This document shows positions 34,299 through 41,574 of a stretch of DNA of 64,000 bases, piece by piece. Location of the stretch: NCBI RefSeq assembly GCF_006715175.1, contig NZ_VFMQ01000001.1, forward strand, positions 2,976,001 through 3,040,000, in the 5' to 3' direction. The stretch is from Curtobacterium citreum. Lineage in GTDB: Bacteria; Actinomycetota; Actinomycetes; Actinomycetales; Microbacteriaceae. A model generated the notes under the pieces. It searched no databases. It was not told the origin of the DNA and saw only the letters and a list, made by a program, of their open reading frames with translations. Each line of letters begins with the position of its first letter. Position 1 is the stretch's first letter. Made by a program: the position numbers and the translations under genes.

Positions 34299-34595
34299 AT
34301 GGTGAAGGCGTATCCGGAAGAGTTCCGCCGTGATGTGATCGCGGTCGCTCGGAAGGGTGAGGCGTCGGTGCGGCAGGTCGCGAAGGACTTCGGAGTGTCC
34401 GAGTCCTGCCTGGCCCGCTGGCTGCGCCTCGCGGACCGCGACGACGGCATCAGCGCTGCAGCGGCTCCGTCGGGGAGAGCGGTCGAGCAGGCGGAGCTGC
34501 GGGACGCGCAGAAACGGATCCGGTTGCTCGAGCAGGAGAACGAGATCCTCCGCCGGGCGGCGGCGTACTTCGCCCAGTCGCAGCTCCCAAAATGA
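34299..34595 (+). CDS. IS3-family transposase OrfA
   Basis: 98 residues. ATG 34299 is preferred over ATG 34290 because GGAAGGA lies 8 nt before it. An N-terminal HTH (SVRQVAKDFGVSESCLARWL) is followed by a leucine-zipper helix (RIRLLEQENEILRRAAAYFA), as in OrfA proteins that bind the terminal repeats and dimerise. It overlaps orfB by ATGA; a -1 frameshift at the A-run could give an OrfAB fusion. Confidence 0.92.
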   Translation: MVKAYPEEFRRDVIAVARKGEASVRQVAKDFGVSESCLARWLRLADRDDGISAAAAPSGRAVEQAELRDAQKRIRLLEQENEILRRAAAYFAQSQLPK

Positions 34596-35461
34596 TCTAC
34601 CCGCTGGTCCTCGAACTCGCCGCAGACCGGATCCCGGTCGCGGTGGCCTGCCGGGTGCTGGGATTCTCGAAGCAGGCGTTCTATCGGTGGCGTGCGAGCC
34701 CCGTGTCGAACCGCGACTGGGACGACGCGCACCTGACCAACGCTGCGATTGACGCGCACCGGGATGACCCGACGTTCGGGTACCGGTTCATCGCCGACGA
34801 CCTCCAAGCGGCCGGCCACCGGGTTTCGGAACGGCGGGTGTGGCGGTTGTGCTCCCAGCAGCGGCTCTGGTCATTGCACGCGAAGAAACGCGGCCTGCAC
34901 CGCAAGGCGGGACCACCAGTGCACGACGACCGGGTCCGACGGGCGTTCACGGCACCGGATCTGGACCGGTTGTGGTTGACGGACATCACGGAGCATCGGA
35001 CCGGTGAGGGCAAGCTCTACCTCTGCGCGATCAAGGACGCGTGCTCGCGGCGCATCGTCGGCTACTCGATCAGTGACCGGATGCGTTCCTCGCTCGCCGT
35101 CGCGGCCCTGCAGATGGCAGTGCAGCGCCGGAACCCGGCCGGGACGGTCGTGCACTCGGACCGCGGCAGCCAGTTTCGTTCCAAGCGCTTCGTCCGTGCG
35201 ATCGAGGACGCCGGGCTGCTTGGGTCGATGGGGCGGGTCGGGGCGTGCGCGGACAACGCGGCGATGGAATCCTTTTTCGCGCTCCTGCAGAAGAACGTCC
35301 TCAACCGGACACGATGGGCCACCCGGGAAGAGCTCCGGCTCGCGATCATCACCTGGATCGAAGCGACCTACCACCGGAAACGACGGCAACGAGGTCTCGG
35401 CAAGTTGACCCCGATCGAGTACGAGACGATCATCAACCCACAGGTCGCACTCGCGGCCTAA
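34592..35461 (+). CDS. IS3-family transposase OrfB (DDE integrase core)
   Basis: 289 residues. The DDE residues are visible in LWLTDITEHR (about 128), VVHSDRGSQFRS (about 190) and NAAMESFFALLQKN (about 226), with the D-D-35-E spacing of the rve family. The N terminus has the HTH_21 segment (RDDPTFGYRFIADDLQAAGH). The gene appears intact, so the element may still be active. Confidence 0.93.
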   Translation: MIYPLVLELAADRIPVAVACRVLGFSKQAFYRWRASPVSNRDWDDAHLTNAAIDAHRDDPTFGYRFIADDLQAAGHRVSERRVWRLCSQQRLWSLHAKKRGLHRKAGPPVHDDRVRRAFTAPDLDRLWLTDITEHRTGEGKLYLCAIKDACSRRIVGYSISDRMRSSLAVAALQMAVQRRNPAGTVVHSDRGSQFRSKRFVRAIEDAGLLGSMGRVGACADNAAMESFFALLQKNVLNRTRWATREELRLAIITWIEATYHRKRRQRGLGKLTPIEYETIINPQVALAA

Positions 35462-35492
35462 ACGAATGAGTCAACCGAACCTGCAGCAGTCC

Positions 35493-35665
35493 CCATCACC
35501 GTCTGAGCCGTCGACGGTAGCGAAGCTGTGCCGGTAGGCATACAAGGGGTGCAGCACTCGGGCGTACGCCGCGAAACCCGTACCGACGACGCCACCCGGC
35601 GTCGCCCACCCCCCAACACGAGCACGCAACCAGTCCCCACGGCGGGTGTCCGTAATGAGCGGCAT
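35493..35665 (-). pseudogene. N-terminal remnant of a conserved hypothetical gene cut by the IS
   Basis: The minus strand starts MPLITDTRRGDWLRARVGGW at 35665 and continues through GTGFAAYARVLHP before running into the right end of the IS. I recall this beginning (PLITDTPRGDW..., GGVVGTGFEAYARVLHP) as that of an uncharacterised Microbacteriaceae protein of larger size. The rest of the gene is not on the other side of the IS, so the insertion was followed by loss of DNA. Confidence 0.6.
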
Positions 35666-35729
35666 GCCGTCACCGTACCGACCACAACCGGACACGCCCC
35701 GACCCCGGGAGGCAACGACCTGAGACTGC

Positions 35730-35861
35730 TTACGGTTCCAACTGCTCGTAACGGAGGTAGGTGTGGACCGTCTCCCGACTGACGCCGTACTCCCGCTCCG
35801 ACATCGACTCCGGCACCCCAGCACCCGCACGGTCCAGGAGCAGGAGCAAGCTCAAACCGAT
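35730..35861 (-). pseudogene. Possible C-terminal helix-turn-helix fragment
   Basis: The minus frame between a stop and TAA at 35730 reads ...VPESMSEREYGVSRETVHTY then LRY, which resembles the C-terminal HTH of resolvases or of small DNA-binding proteins. There is no adequate start codon or upstream domain. I treat it as a possible remnant only. Confidence 0.25.
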
Positions 35862-35903
35862 TCAGCAGCGAGGTGCGCGGCTAGCTGTCTACGGGGAACA
35901 AAA

Positions 35904-35946
35904 GGGCGCCACGGTCTTCCGGTTGAACCGGAAGCCCGTGGCGCCC
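35904..35946 (-). terminator. Intrinsic terminator of the cold-shock-like gene
   Basis: On the minus strand an 11-bp stem GGGCGCCACGG/CCGTGGCGCCC plus an inner 9-bp stem (CTTCCGGTT/AACCGGAAG) is followed directly by TTTTGTT. This is one of the few classical U-tract terminators in the window and begins 11 bp after the stop at 35958. Confidence 0.88.
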
Positions 35947-35957
35947 TCGTCGAAACG

Positions 35958-36272
35958 TCAGTTCTTTGACTGGTCGTCGTTCTTCGTGTCCCACTCGATT
36001 GTCAACTGGGAGTTGAGGACACCGGAGGCGGCAGCCCCGGCCGGAAGACCCTCGCTCTCATCAACGAGGACTCGTGTTGCCTGAGCCTGATAGGGAGGGT
36101 GAGGAGTCATTTCCCACTCCACCCCGACGGGTTCGCCGACGGCGAGGTAGCCGAAGGTTCGGCCTTCGATCGCGCTGAAGTGCACCCAGACGCCGCCGTC
36201 AACCTCATCGACGTCGACAACACCCCAACCTTCGTCGCCATCCCAGCTGCGGACGACCCCTGGCACTGGCAT
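35958..36272 (-). CDS. Cold-shock-domain-like small protein
   Basis: 104 residues. The first 55 residues read as a cold-shock fold: VPGVVRSWDGDEGWGVVDVD then GGVWVHFSAIEG, with the RNP-like aromatic WG and VWVHFS patterns; the rest is a variable acidic tail. Cold-shock domains bind single-stranded RNA or DNA, but this copy lacks the exact GFGFI and VFVH consensus, so binding may be altered. It follows the secreted protein gene by 9 bp and ends at a good terminator. Confidence 0.65.
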   Translation of the reverse strand: MPVPGVVRSWDGDEGWGVVDVDEVDGGVWVHFSAIEGRTFGYLAVGEPVGVEWEMTPHPPYQAQATRVLVDESEGLPAGAAASGVLNSQLTIEWDTKNDDQSKN

Positions 36273-36281
36273 CGGAGATCC

Positions 36282-36956
36282 CTAGCAGGAGGTAGCCGAC
36301 CCGCAGCGGTTGCCCGTTGCGGTGAACGATCCGTACACCTGAAGGGTCGCAGTACCGTTGCCCTTCACACGCCAGGTGTACACGCCCGAGTAGGCGATGT
36401 GCGTTCCGTCGGGCGAGCCGCTGTAGTTACCGTGGAACTGGTACGAGCAGTTCACCGTGTGTCCCGACTGAGCCTGCTGCGACTTCCCGTTCTTCGTCCA
36501 GTGCTGCGGGGCTTCGGTGACGAGGCCCGTAGCTGTCGCGCAGGCGGCTGGCGAGAGCTTGATGCCCCACGGGACGGTGTTCCCTCCGCACTGGTGCTGC
36601 ACGGTGTAGCTGAGGTTTGCGTCCGAGAACTTGTAGAACTTGTTGCAGAGAAGCTTCGTCCCCTGTGGCCCGGCGACTGCGGGGCTTGCCGCTGCCCGAC
36701 TCGCGACCTGCGCCGGCTGATCCGCGTTGACGTCATCGGCAGGAGTGACGTCTCGGACGGACTGCAAGGTCCCGGTCGAGGATGTCGTGCTGGATGTTCC
36801 GTCGCTGTTGGTGATCGTCAGCGTGCTTGAGAGAACAGGCTGATCAGTGTCAGCCGTGGTGGCGTCGGCATGCGCCGGCGCCGCAAGAGTGAGTGAAAGA
36901 AGGACGGCCCCCAGTGGCAATGCCCACAGTGCCGAGCGCTTCGATGTGATTCGCAT
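36282..36956 (-). CDS. Secreted hypothetical protein with paired cysteines
   Basis: 224 residues, ATG preceded by GGGGAG. A signal peptide (about 1-31, ending APAHADA) is followed by a Ser/Thr-rich region and a C-terminal domain with five cysteines (LLCNKFYKF, QHQCGG, PAACATA, VNCSYQF, NRCGS and a final C). Disulfides outside the cell are likely. I do not recognise the family. It is co-transcribed with the cold-shock-like gene and lies in the accessory region beside the IS. Confidence 0.7.
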   Translation of the reverse strand: MRITSKRSALWALPLGAVLLSLTLAAPAHADATTADTDQPVLSSTLTITNSDGTSSTTSSTGTLQSVRDVTPADDVNADQPAQVASRAAASPAVAGPQGTKLLCNKFYKFSDANLSYTVQHQCGGNTVPWGIKLSPAACATATGLVTEAPQHWTKNGKSQQAQSGHTVNCSYQFHGNYSGSPDGTHIAYSGVYTWRVKGNGTATLQVYGSFTATGNRCGSATSC

Positions 36957-37110
36957 GGTGCTCCCCTCGTACGGCCGAGTGCCGTGTGATCCCTTCTACC
37001 GCAGCTGCGACGCGGGTCGCGTCATCCCCTCGAATGATCGGGTAGCCACGCGGCTACCCAACGCACAGATGCGTCCGGCTTGCCACCACTGCGTCAGTTG
37101 ACGGCTGCGC

Positions 37111-37365
37111 TCACTTCTGGCGAGGTCGTCTAGCGCGACCGAGGAGCAAGCAGAGTCCTCCAAGGAGTAGGCAAATCACGCCGGCAATCGCGAAGAGCCC
37201 AGCGCTAGCCAACCGTTCCTTCAGCAAGAATGCGAAGGCAGTGATGAAACCGCCGAACGCGAACACCATGAGGATCGTACCGGTGTCGCTGGCGGATGAT
37301 CGCCACGATCGTCGCCCTTTGCGGCGGGTGAGGCCGAGGAAGTCGGCGGCGTTCCGGAGTCGCAT
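37111..37365 (-). CDS. Small two-helix membrane protein
   Basis: 84 residues: a basic N terminus (LTRRKGRRSWRSS), then two hydrophobic helices (ILMVFAFGGFITAFAFLL and LFAIAGVICLLLGGLCLLLG) and a basic end. No family is recognisable. A longer start at 37434 is possible but less likely given the candidate upstream reading frame that overlaps by one base. Located in the lower-GC accessory stretch. Confidence 0.55.
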   Translation of the reverse strand: MRLRNAADFLGLTRRKGRRSWRSSASDTGTILMVFAFGGFITAFAFLLKERLASAGLFAIAGVICLLLGGLCLLLGRARRPRQK

Positions 37366-37559
37366 CAGTTCACCGTTCGGCGATACATGAACCACTGCGT
37401 CCCAGAGAGCCACGGCGTGAGCACCAAGCCGCAAAGCACGGCATCAGTCCCCGTCGCTAATCGCGACGTCCGGTGGCCGCGGTCGGAGGCACTAGGAACT
37501 CCGTGCTCGTTCATCATCGACCTGGTCGCTTGAAGTGGAGAACGGGTCGCCTCGTTCAC
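37365..37559 (-). CDS. Possible small protein upstream of the two-helix protein
   Basis: A 64-codon frame ending one base into the next start (TGATG). It contains one hydrophobic run (AVLCGLVLTPWLSGTQWF). Coupling to the next gene favours expression, but there is no good ribosome site and no family match. The true start could be one of two ATGs near 37515. Confidence 0.3.
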   Translation of the reverse strand: MNEATRSPLQATRSMMNEHGVPSASDRGHRTSRLATGTDAVLCGLVLTPWLSGTQWFMYRRTVN

Positions 37560-37650
37560 GGAGCGCGCGTTGCTCGTTCAGTGGGATTCAGGCACGGCGC
37601 GCACGTAAGTTGAATTTGCCACACCGCGTTCATTCGCGGGACCGTGCTGG

Positions 37651-38118
37651 CTACTTCTCCGGGATCATCGGATCGTGCGTTTGGGGAAACAAATGACGAG
37701 TGATGACGAGCATCAGGCCGACTACCTGCGCCACGCTACCCCCCGCCCAAGTGCTGAGAACCACGGGGCTTGCTTCCTTGCCGAAGTAGATCATGTAAGC
37801 CACGATCCCGAGGACGCTCACGGTAGCGAACGCGAGCACGATCCCGTACACAGTCCAGAACAGGACCGGCCTCCACTTCGTGTTTTGGCCAGCCTGGTTC
37901 GCGACCTCCTCGGCCTGCTTGTTCCGCGCCGCTTCGTAGTCGTCGACCGGTGTCGACGCCGTCTGCATGCGGACGATTGCCTCTTGCCAGTTCGGCTGAA
38001 GCCGGTAGGGAACGTCTCCGCTCAGATCTTCTGCTGGCTCTTCACCAAAGTTGAATGGAGGATCAACATCCGGCTCCGAATCGTTCTGAAGACCCAAGTT
38101 GTCGTCAATGCCCGCCAT
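37651..38118 (-). CDS. Two-helix membrane protein coupled to ImmA/IrrE peptidase
   Basis: 155 residues. An acidic cytoplasmic N terminus (about 1-80, LQNDSEPDVDPPFNFGEEPA) leads into two long helices, FWTVYGIVLAFATVSVLGIV and WAGGSVAQVVGLMLVITRHL. Its start lies 14 bp inside the ImmA/IrrE gene, so the two proteins are made together. The family is unknown to me; similar small membrane partners occur beside peptidases or effectors in mobile elements. Confidence 0.65.
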   Translation of the reverse strand: MAGIDDNLGLQNDSEPDVDPPFNFGEEPAEDLSGDVPYRLQPNWQEAIVRMQTASTPVDDYEAARNKQAEEVANQAGQNTKWRPVLFWTVYGIVLAFATVSVLGIVAYMIYFGKEASPVVLSTWAGGSVAQVVGLMLVITRHLFPQTHDPMIPEK

Positions 38119-38602
38119 CGAGAAGTCCGAGAGCGCGGAGACGGCTGCGGACTGCCGGCTGCGAGACGACGAAGCGATCCGACAGCGACGCGACGCTGAG
38201 GCCCTCGTCCGCTGCAGCGATGAACTCGCGCGTCGGCATTAACAGATTAGCCGCGAAATGCTCTGCGAACCACTCGCGCGCGTCGTTGGGCTTGGCATTG
38301 CGATGGTCGACGAACGAATACTCACCGTCGTCTTGGCGCTCTCTCTCGAACCAGTGGCCGAGTTCGTGGGCGCACGTGAAGTTCTGCCGCAGTAGCGGCT
38401 CGTTTGCATTGATGACAATCTCGGCCGGTTCCCCAGCACGCTTGCTGATCCTCCCCGACTCGTCATCGTCGAGGTAGGCACGGTACACGCGCATGCCGAG
38501 CTTCATCGCGATACGTGCCGGGTCGACTGGGATCTGCCCGTCCCAGTGCTGCTGTAGGGCACGGAGGGCCGCGGACCGAGCTACGTCTTTGACAAGTGCC
38601 AT
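38105..38602 (-). CDS. ImmA/IrrE-family metallo-endopeptidase
   Basis: 165 residues from an ATG with GGAGG 7 nt upstream. The zinc motif is in NFTCAHELGHWFERE (HExxH, about residue 86), with the third ligand region WFAEHFAANLLMP (about 117). ImmA-type peptidases cleave phage or ICE repressors; IrrE-type act in stress response. No HTH repressor gene is adjacent; instead the partner is a membrane protein. The 283 bp upstream (38603-38885), up to the tRNA-Ser 3' end, contain only a weak open frame that stops 2 bp before this ATG. Confidence 0.85.
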   Translation of the reverse strand: MALVKDVARSAALRALQQHWDGQIPVDPARIAMKLGMRVYRAYLDDDESGRISKRAGEPAEIVINANEPLLRQNFTCAHELGHWFERERQDDGEYSFVDHRNAKPNDAREWFAEHFAANLLMPTREFIAAADEGLSVASLSDRFVVSQPAVRSRLRALGLLDGGH

Positions 38603-38885
38603 GGTCAGACCTCCCTCCACACGTGCGTCGCAAAATCAAACGCTAGCAGCGGCTCGTCTGTTCCCTCCGCTACGGCGCGATCTGGATGCAGACCGAACGC
38701 AGGTCGCACCGCAGGCACAACCTCGATACCACTGACGGCACGGGAGCCGAGGTCGCATGGGCCAGAGTTGATGTCGCACGGAGCGCCGCGTGCTTCCGAA
38801 AGCCAGCTCTTCGATCCGCACCAACATTGAGATGCACGGCCTCGACCCATCAACATGGACGGGTCGAGACCGTTAACATCCCCGG

Positions 38886-38974
38886 TGCGGAGACGGAGGG
38901 ATTTGAACCCTCGGTCCCCTAAGGGGGACTCCACCTTAGCAGGGTGGTGCACTCGGCCTGACTATGCGACGTCT
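38886..38974 (-). tRNA. tRNA-Ser(GCU)
   Basis: The minus strand folds with acceptor GGAGACG/CGTCTCC, discriminator G, anticodon stem CACCC... closing loop CTGCTAA (anticodon GCT), a long variable arm (GGAGTCCCCCTTAGGGGACC region) and T arm with GGTTCAAATCCCTC. CCA is not encoded. Its 3' end faces the accessory region 34.2-38.9 kb, a common integration side for mobile elements. A TATGGT -10 lies at 39002-39007 on the minus strand. Confidence 0.93.
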
Positions 38975-39086
38975 CCACGCACTCTCGCGAGTGCTGCGAC
39001 CACCATACAGGAGGACGAGCACCCCCACGAACGCGGCGCGAGACGGCGCGAACCTGCCGGTCCCCTGAAGTGGGGACACCAGGGGG

Positions 39087-39115
39087 TTGTCGGGACGTAC
39101 CCCGGTCAATAGCAT
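39087..39115 (+). promoter_or_regulatory. Orphan promoter, TTGTCG-17-TAGCAT
   Basis: TTGTCG (39087-39092) and TAGCAT (39110-39115) are separated by exactly 17 bp, the best -35/-10 pair in the window. No plausible coding start follows on the plus strand, which points to a non-coding transcript. Confidence 0.55.
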
Positions 39116-39121
39116 CATCGG

Positions 39122-39266
39122 GACGCGACGATCACATTCCGGGGTTCTCCCTCGCAGTCGCGACACAGCACCGGACGCCGTTCCCACTCGATCCGAGCCC
39201 GGCGCGCCCGATCGCGCGGCGCTCGGAGGGGAACGGACAGGGGGCGCGGACCAGGTCCGCGCCCCC
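39122..39266 (+). ncRNA. Candidate structured small RNA
   Basis: Starting just after the orphan promoter, about 145 nt can fold into three hairpins: CGCGAC (39124-39129) with GTCGCG (39157-39162); CCGTTCCC (39178-39185) with GGGAACGG (39229-39236) enclosing TCCGAGC/GCTCGGA; and the 13-bp terminator-like stem at 39240-39266. No reading frame on the plus strand is convincing. The rest of 38975-39340 holds nothing else that I can support. I could not match it to a known RNA family. Confidence 0.35.
39240..39266. terminator. 13-bp hairpin after the LCP gene
   Basis: GGGGGCGCGGACC (39240-39252) and GGTCCGCGCCCCC (39254-39266) form a perfect stem around one A. It can end the LCP transcript on the minus strand and the candidate small RNA on the plus strand. 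No U-tract. Confidence 0.7.
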
Positions 39267-39340
39267 GCTCTGGTTCTGCGACCCCTGCGACGCTGCGTCC
39301 GGCACCCCGGCGCCTGCTACCGGGCCGTTCGCGAGGCCGG

Positions 39341-40648
39341 TCAGGAGCCGAACGCGCGCGAGCAGGTCTGCTGATCGGCGGACTGCCCCTGCAGGCCGTC
39401 GATCGTGTCGGCCGACGACGGCACCGCGGGCGCTGATGATGCGGGCGGAGCCGACGCCGACGGAGCCGACGCGGACGGGGCCGGGGCCGACGGCGTGGAC
39501 GGTGCCGCCGGGGCGGCGGGTGCCGCCGTCGCCGGCGCCTGCTCCGACCCGATGCCGGTGCTGTCCGCCCCGAGCGAGAACGACTGGTCCGCCTCGATCT
39601 TGGCGAACAGTTGGTCGGCGAGAGCGGTCGTCGGCTGGACCTTGCCCGCGTAGACACCGGTCCCGCCGGTGGTGCCCGGGTACTGCACGAAGTTCACCTG
39701 CGACAGCGGCAGGTCCTGGAGCGCCCGACCCATCTGCACCATCGTCCCGACGTCGTTCAGGCTCTGGGACAACTGCATGTTCGAGGCGGCGGCCCGCGCG
39801 AGCTTGTAGAGCGTCGGGGGCGAGGTCAGTGTGTCGTTCGACTGCACCGTCCGCAGCAACGAGGACAGGAACACCTGCTGGCTCGAGATCCGCCCGAGGT
39901 CGGAGCCGTCACCGACACCGTGCCGGGTCCGCAGGAAGGCCAGGGCCTGGTCCCCCTGCAACGTGTTCGTCCCGGCGGGCAGGTCGAGCCCGGTGTAGCG
40001 GTCGTGGATCGGCTGGGCGACGCACACCGGAACGCCGCCGATGGCGTTCGACATCTCGATGACGCCCTTGAACGACACGGCGGCGGAGTACTGGATCGGC
40101 AGACCGGTCAGGCCCTGCACGGTCTGGACGACGCAGTTCAGCCCCCCGTCACCCCACGCGGAGTTGATCGGCTGCGCCGCCATCGCGGGCGTCGATCCGC
40201 TGCCGTCCGGCTTCTGGCACGCCGGGATCGGCGTGACGAGGTCGCGCGGGATGCTGACCGCGGTCGCGTTCGAGTGGTCGGCCGAGACGTGCAGCAGGAT
40301 GGTGACGTCGTTGAGCGTGGCGTCCCGTTCGCCGTAGTCGGTCCCCTGCGCTGGGTCGTTGTCCGTGCCGACGACGAGCACGTTGAAGCCGCCCTGGTAC
40401 GAGCTCAGCTCGGTGTCGTGTGCCTTCGCTGCTGGCTGCCCCTGGATCGCGACGCCGTCACCGAAGTCGTCGGTGACCTGCTTCGCGGCGATGGCGGCGA
40501 CCGACGCGGTGCTCACGAGGGCCACGGCAGCGACACCTGACAGGACCTTCGTGACCGACCGCAGCGGGTGGCGTCGGCCGAGGCGTCCGTGGCGTGCGAT
40601 GCCGGTCGCTCGGTTCAGCCGGTGGGACCGGTCCCGGACGTCGTTCAT
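39341..40648 (-). CDS. LytR-CpsA-Psr (LCP) family envelope ligase
   Basis: 435 residues, ATG preceded by AGGGAG. A cytoplasmic basic N terminus and one helix (SVTKVLSGVAAVALVSTASV) anchor an extracellular LCP domain: FNVLVVGTDNDPAQGTDYGE, TAVSIPRDLVTPIP and ALAFLRTRHGVGDGSDLGRI with the conserved Arg/Asp residues that hold the polyprenyl pyrophosphate. A Pro/Ala/Ser tail of about 50 residues ends the protein. LCP enzymes transfer wall glycopolymers from lipid carriers to peptidoglycan. Confidence 0.92.
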   Translation of the reverse strand: MNDVRDRSHRLNRATGIARHGRLGRRHPLRSVTKVLSGVAAVALVSTASVAAIAAKQVTDDFGDGVAIQGQPAAKAHDTELSSYQGGFNVLVVGTDNDPAQGTDYGERDATLNDVTILLHVSADHSNATAVSIPRDLVTPIPACQKPDGSGSTPAMAAQPINSAWGDGGLNCVVQTVQGLTGLPIQYSAAVSFKGVIEMSNAIGGVPVCVAQPIHDRYTGLDLPAGTNTLQGDQALAFLRTRHGVGDGSDLGRISSQQVFLSSLLRTVQSNDTLTSPPTLYKLARAAASNMQLSQSLNDVGTMVQMGRALQDLPLSQVNFVQYPGTTGGTGVYAGKVQPTTALADQLFAKIEADQSFSLGADSTGIGSEQAPATAAPAAPAAPSTPSAPAPSASAPSASAPPASSAPAVPSSADTIDGLQGQSADQQTCSRAFGS

Positions 40649-40756
40649 CGTGCTCCCTGTCGTGCGCGGACATCACCGGCGAACCAGACTGCAACACCGA
40701 TCCTGGCGATCCCGTGCGAAGCCCTCGTCGTCGGGCGACCGAGCGACGGGACCCCG

Positions 40757-41428
40757 TCACGCCGCCGAACGGAACCGCTCGGGGAGTGCGATGAGGTCGC
40801 GGGACAGGCCGACCAGCACCGCCGCACATTCGTCGACCTGGTCGCGTTCCGCCGCGGCGAGCGCCCGTTCGACCTGCCGCAGGCGCTCACGCCGCCCGAC
40901 GACCGCGTCGATGCCGTTCGCTGCGGCGACGTCGTCCGTGAAGAACATGTCGAGCACGGCCCGCTGCGCGACCAGCCAGTCGGCACTGATGAGCGCCCCA
41001 CGCCGTCGGAGGGTCCAGGACCCGAGCTCGACGAGTGCCCCGGCCTCGGTCGCACAGTCGTCGAGCCACTCCGGACGGAAGCGTTCGACCGTCGCGGGCG
41101 CCGCCACAGGGGGTTCCCCGACCAGGCTGCGCGTGATCCGGAGCCGCTCGACCATCTGCCCCACCGTCCACTGGGCGACCACCACGCCGATGTACCGCTG
41201 CACGCTGACGAGCCGCAGTGCCTCGAGCGGGACGAGGGCTTCGCGCACCGGGGTCCGCGACACCTGCATGTCGTTCGCGATGTCGTCGAGCCGGAGCCGC
41301 TGCCCGCGCCGGTAGACCCCGCGCAGGACGTTCTCGAGCAGCTTGAGGAAGACCGCGTCCCGGAGCAGACTGCGGCGGATGGCAGACGGGTCCGGGACAC
41401 CGCCGGCGGAGGCCGATGCGCGTTCCAT
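40757..41428 (-). CDS. GntR-family transcriptional regulator
   Basis: 223 residues from ATG 41428; a GTG about 20 bases upstream is possible. The winged HTH reads LRLDDIANDMQVSRTPVREA (about 45-64), preceded by VLRGVYRRGQ, the standard GntR pattern. The all-helical C-terminal part fits the FadR/FCD type. It lies downstream of the MFS transporter gene and may control it or the divergent MetE-like gene. Confidence 0.85.
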   Translation of the reverse strand: MERASASAGGVPDPSAIRRSLLRDAVFLKLLENVLRGVYRRGQRLRLDDIANDMQVSRTPVREALVPLEALRLVSVQRYIGVVVAQWTVGQMVERLRITRSLVGEPPVAAPATVERFRPEWLDDCATEAGALVELGSWTLRRRGALISADWLVAQRAVLDMFFTDDVAAANGIDAVVGRRERLRQVERALAAAERDQVDECAAVLVGLSRDLIALPERFRSAA

Positions 41429-41442
41429 CCAGTCATGGTCAG

Positions 41443-41476
41443 CCACGGCGACCGCCGGGTTCGCCGGTCGCCGTGG
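41443..41476. terminator. Hairpin between MFS and GntR genes
   Basis: CCACGGCGACC (41443-41453) pairs with GGTCGCCGTGG (41466-41476), 11 bp perfect, loop of 12 nt. It lies 15 bp before the GntR start and could limit read-through from the transporter gene or bind a regulator. Confidence 0.45.
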
Positions 41477-41574
41477 AGCCGTGGATGGAGTCGGACGAGC
41501 ACGCCGTGTGGAGGAGCATCCCACGAGGGTTGCAGCGCGACGATCGCCGCGCTAAACACTCCGGATACGAAATA

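Larger units (their letters stand above)
34231..35492 (+). mobile_element. IS3-family insertion sequence, intact
   Basis: The 1262-bp element has 25-bp terminal inverted repeats that match at 24 of 25 positions (left GGACTGCTGCAGGTTTGGTT..., right ...CCGAACCTGCAGCAGTCC). Inside are two overlapping transposase genes. I see no convincing direct target repeat in the flanks (TACG on the left, CCATC on the right), which fits a deletion or rearrangement next to the element after insertion. Confidence 0.92.

Noticed and set aside
34227..35496. Target-site duplication around the IS3-family element
   Set aside because: Flanks TAC/TACG and CAT/CCATC do not match at any of the usual 3-5 bp lengths.
38605..38856. 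Minus-strand frame ending 2 bp before the ImmA/IrrE start as a real gene
   Set aside because: The position is suggestive, but there is no good start or ribosome site and its upstream part overlaps the tRNA-Ser; composition does not look coding.
34200..38885. A complete integrative island at tRNA-Ser(GCU)
   Set aside because: I found neither an integrase nor a repeated tRNA 3' end at the left side, so only an accessory region is claimed.
39122..39266. Identity of the small RNA candidate with 6C RNA or SRP RNA
   Set aside because: The loops lack the two C-runs of 6C RNA and the conserved SRP motif is absent.
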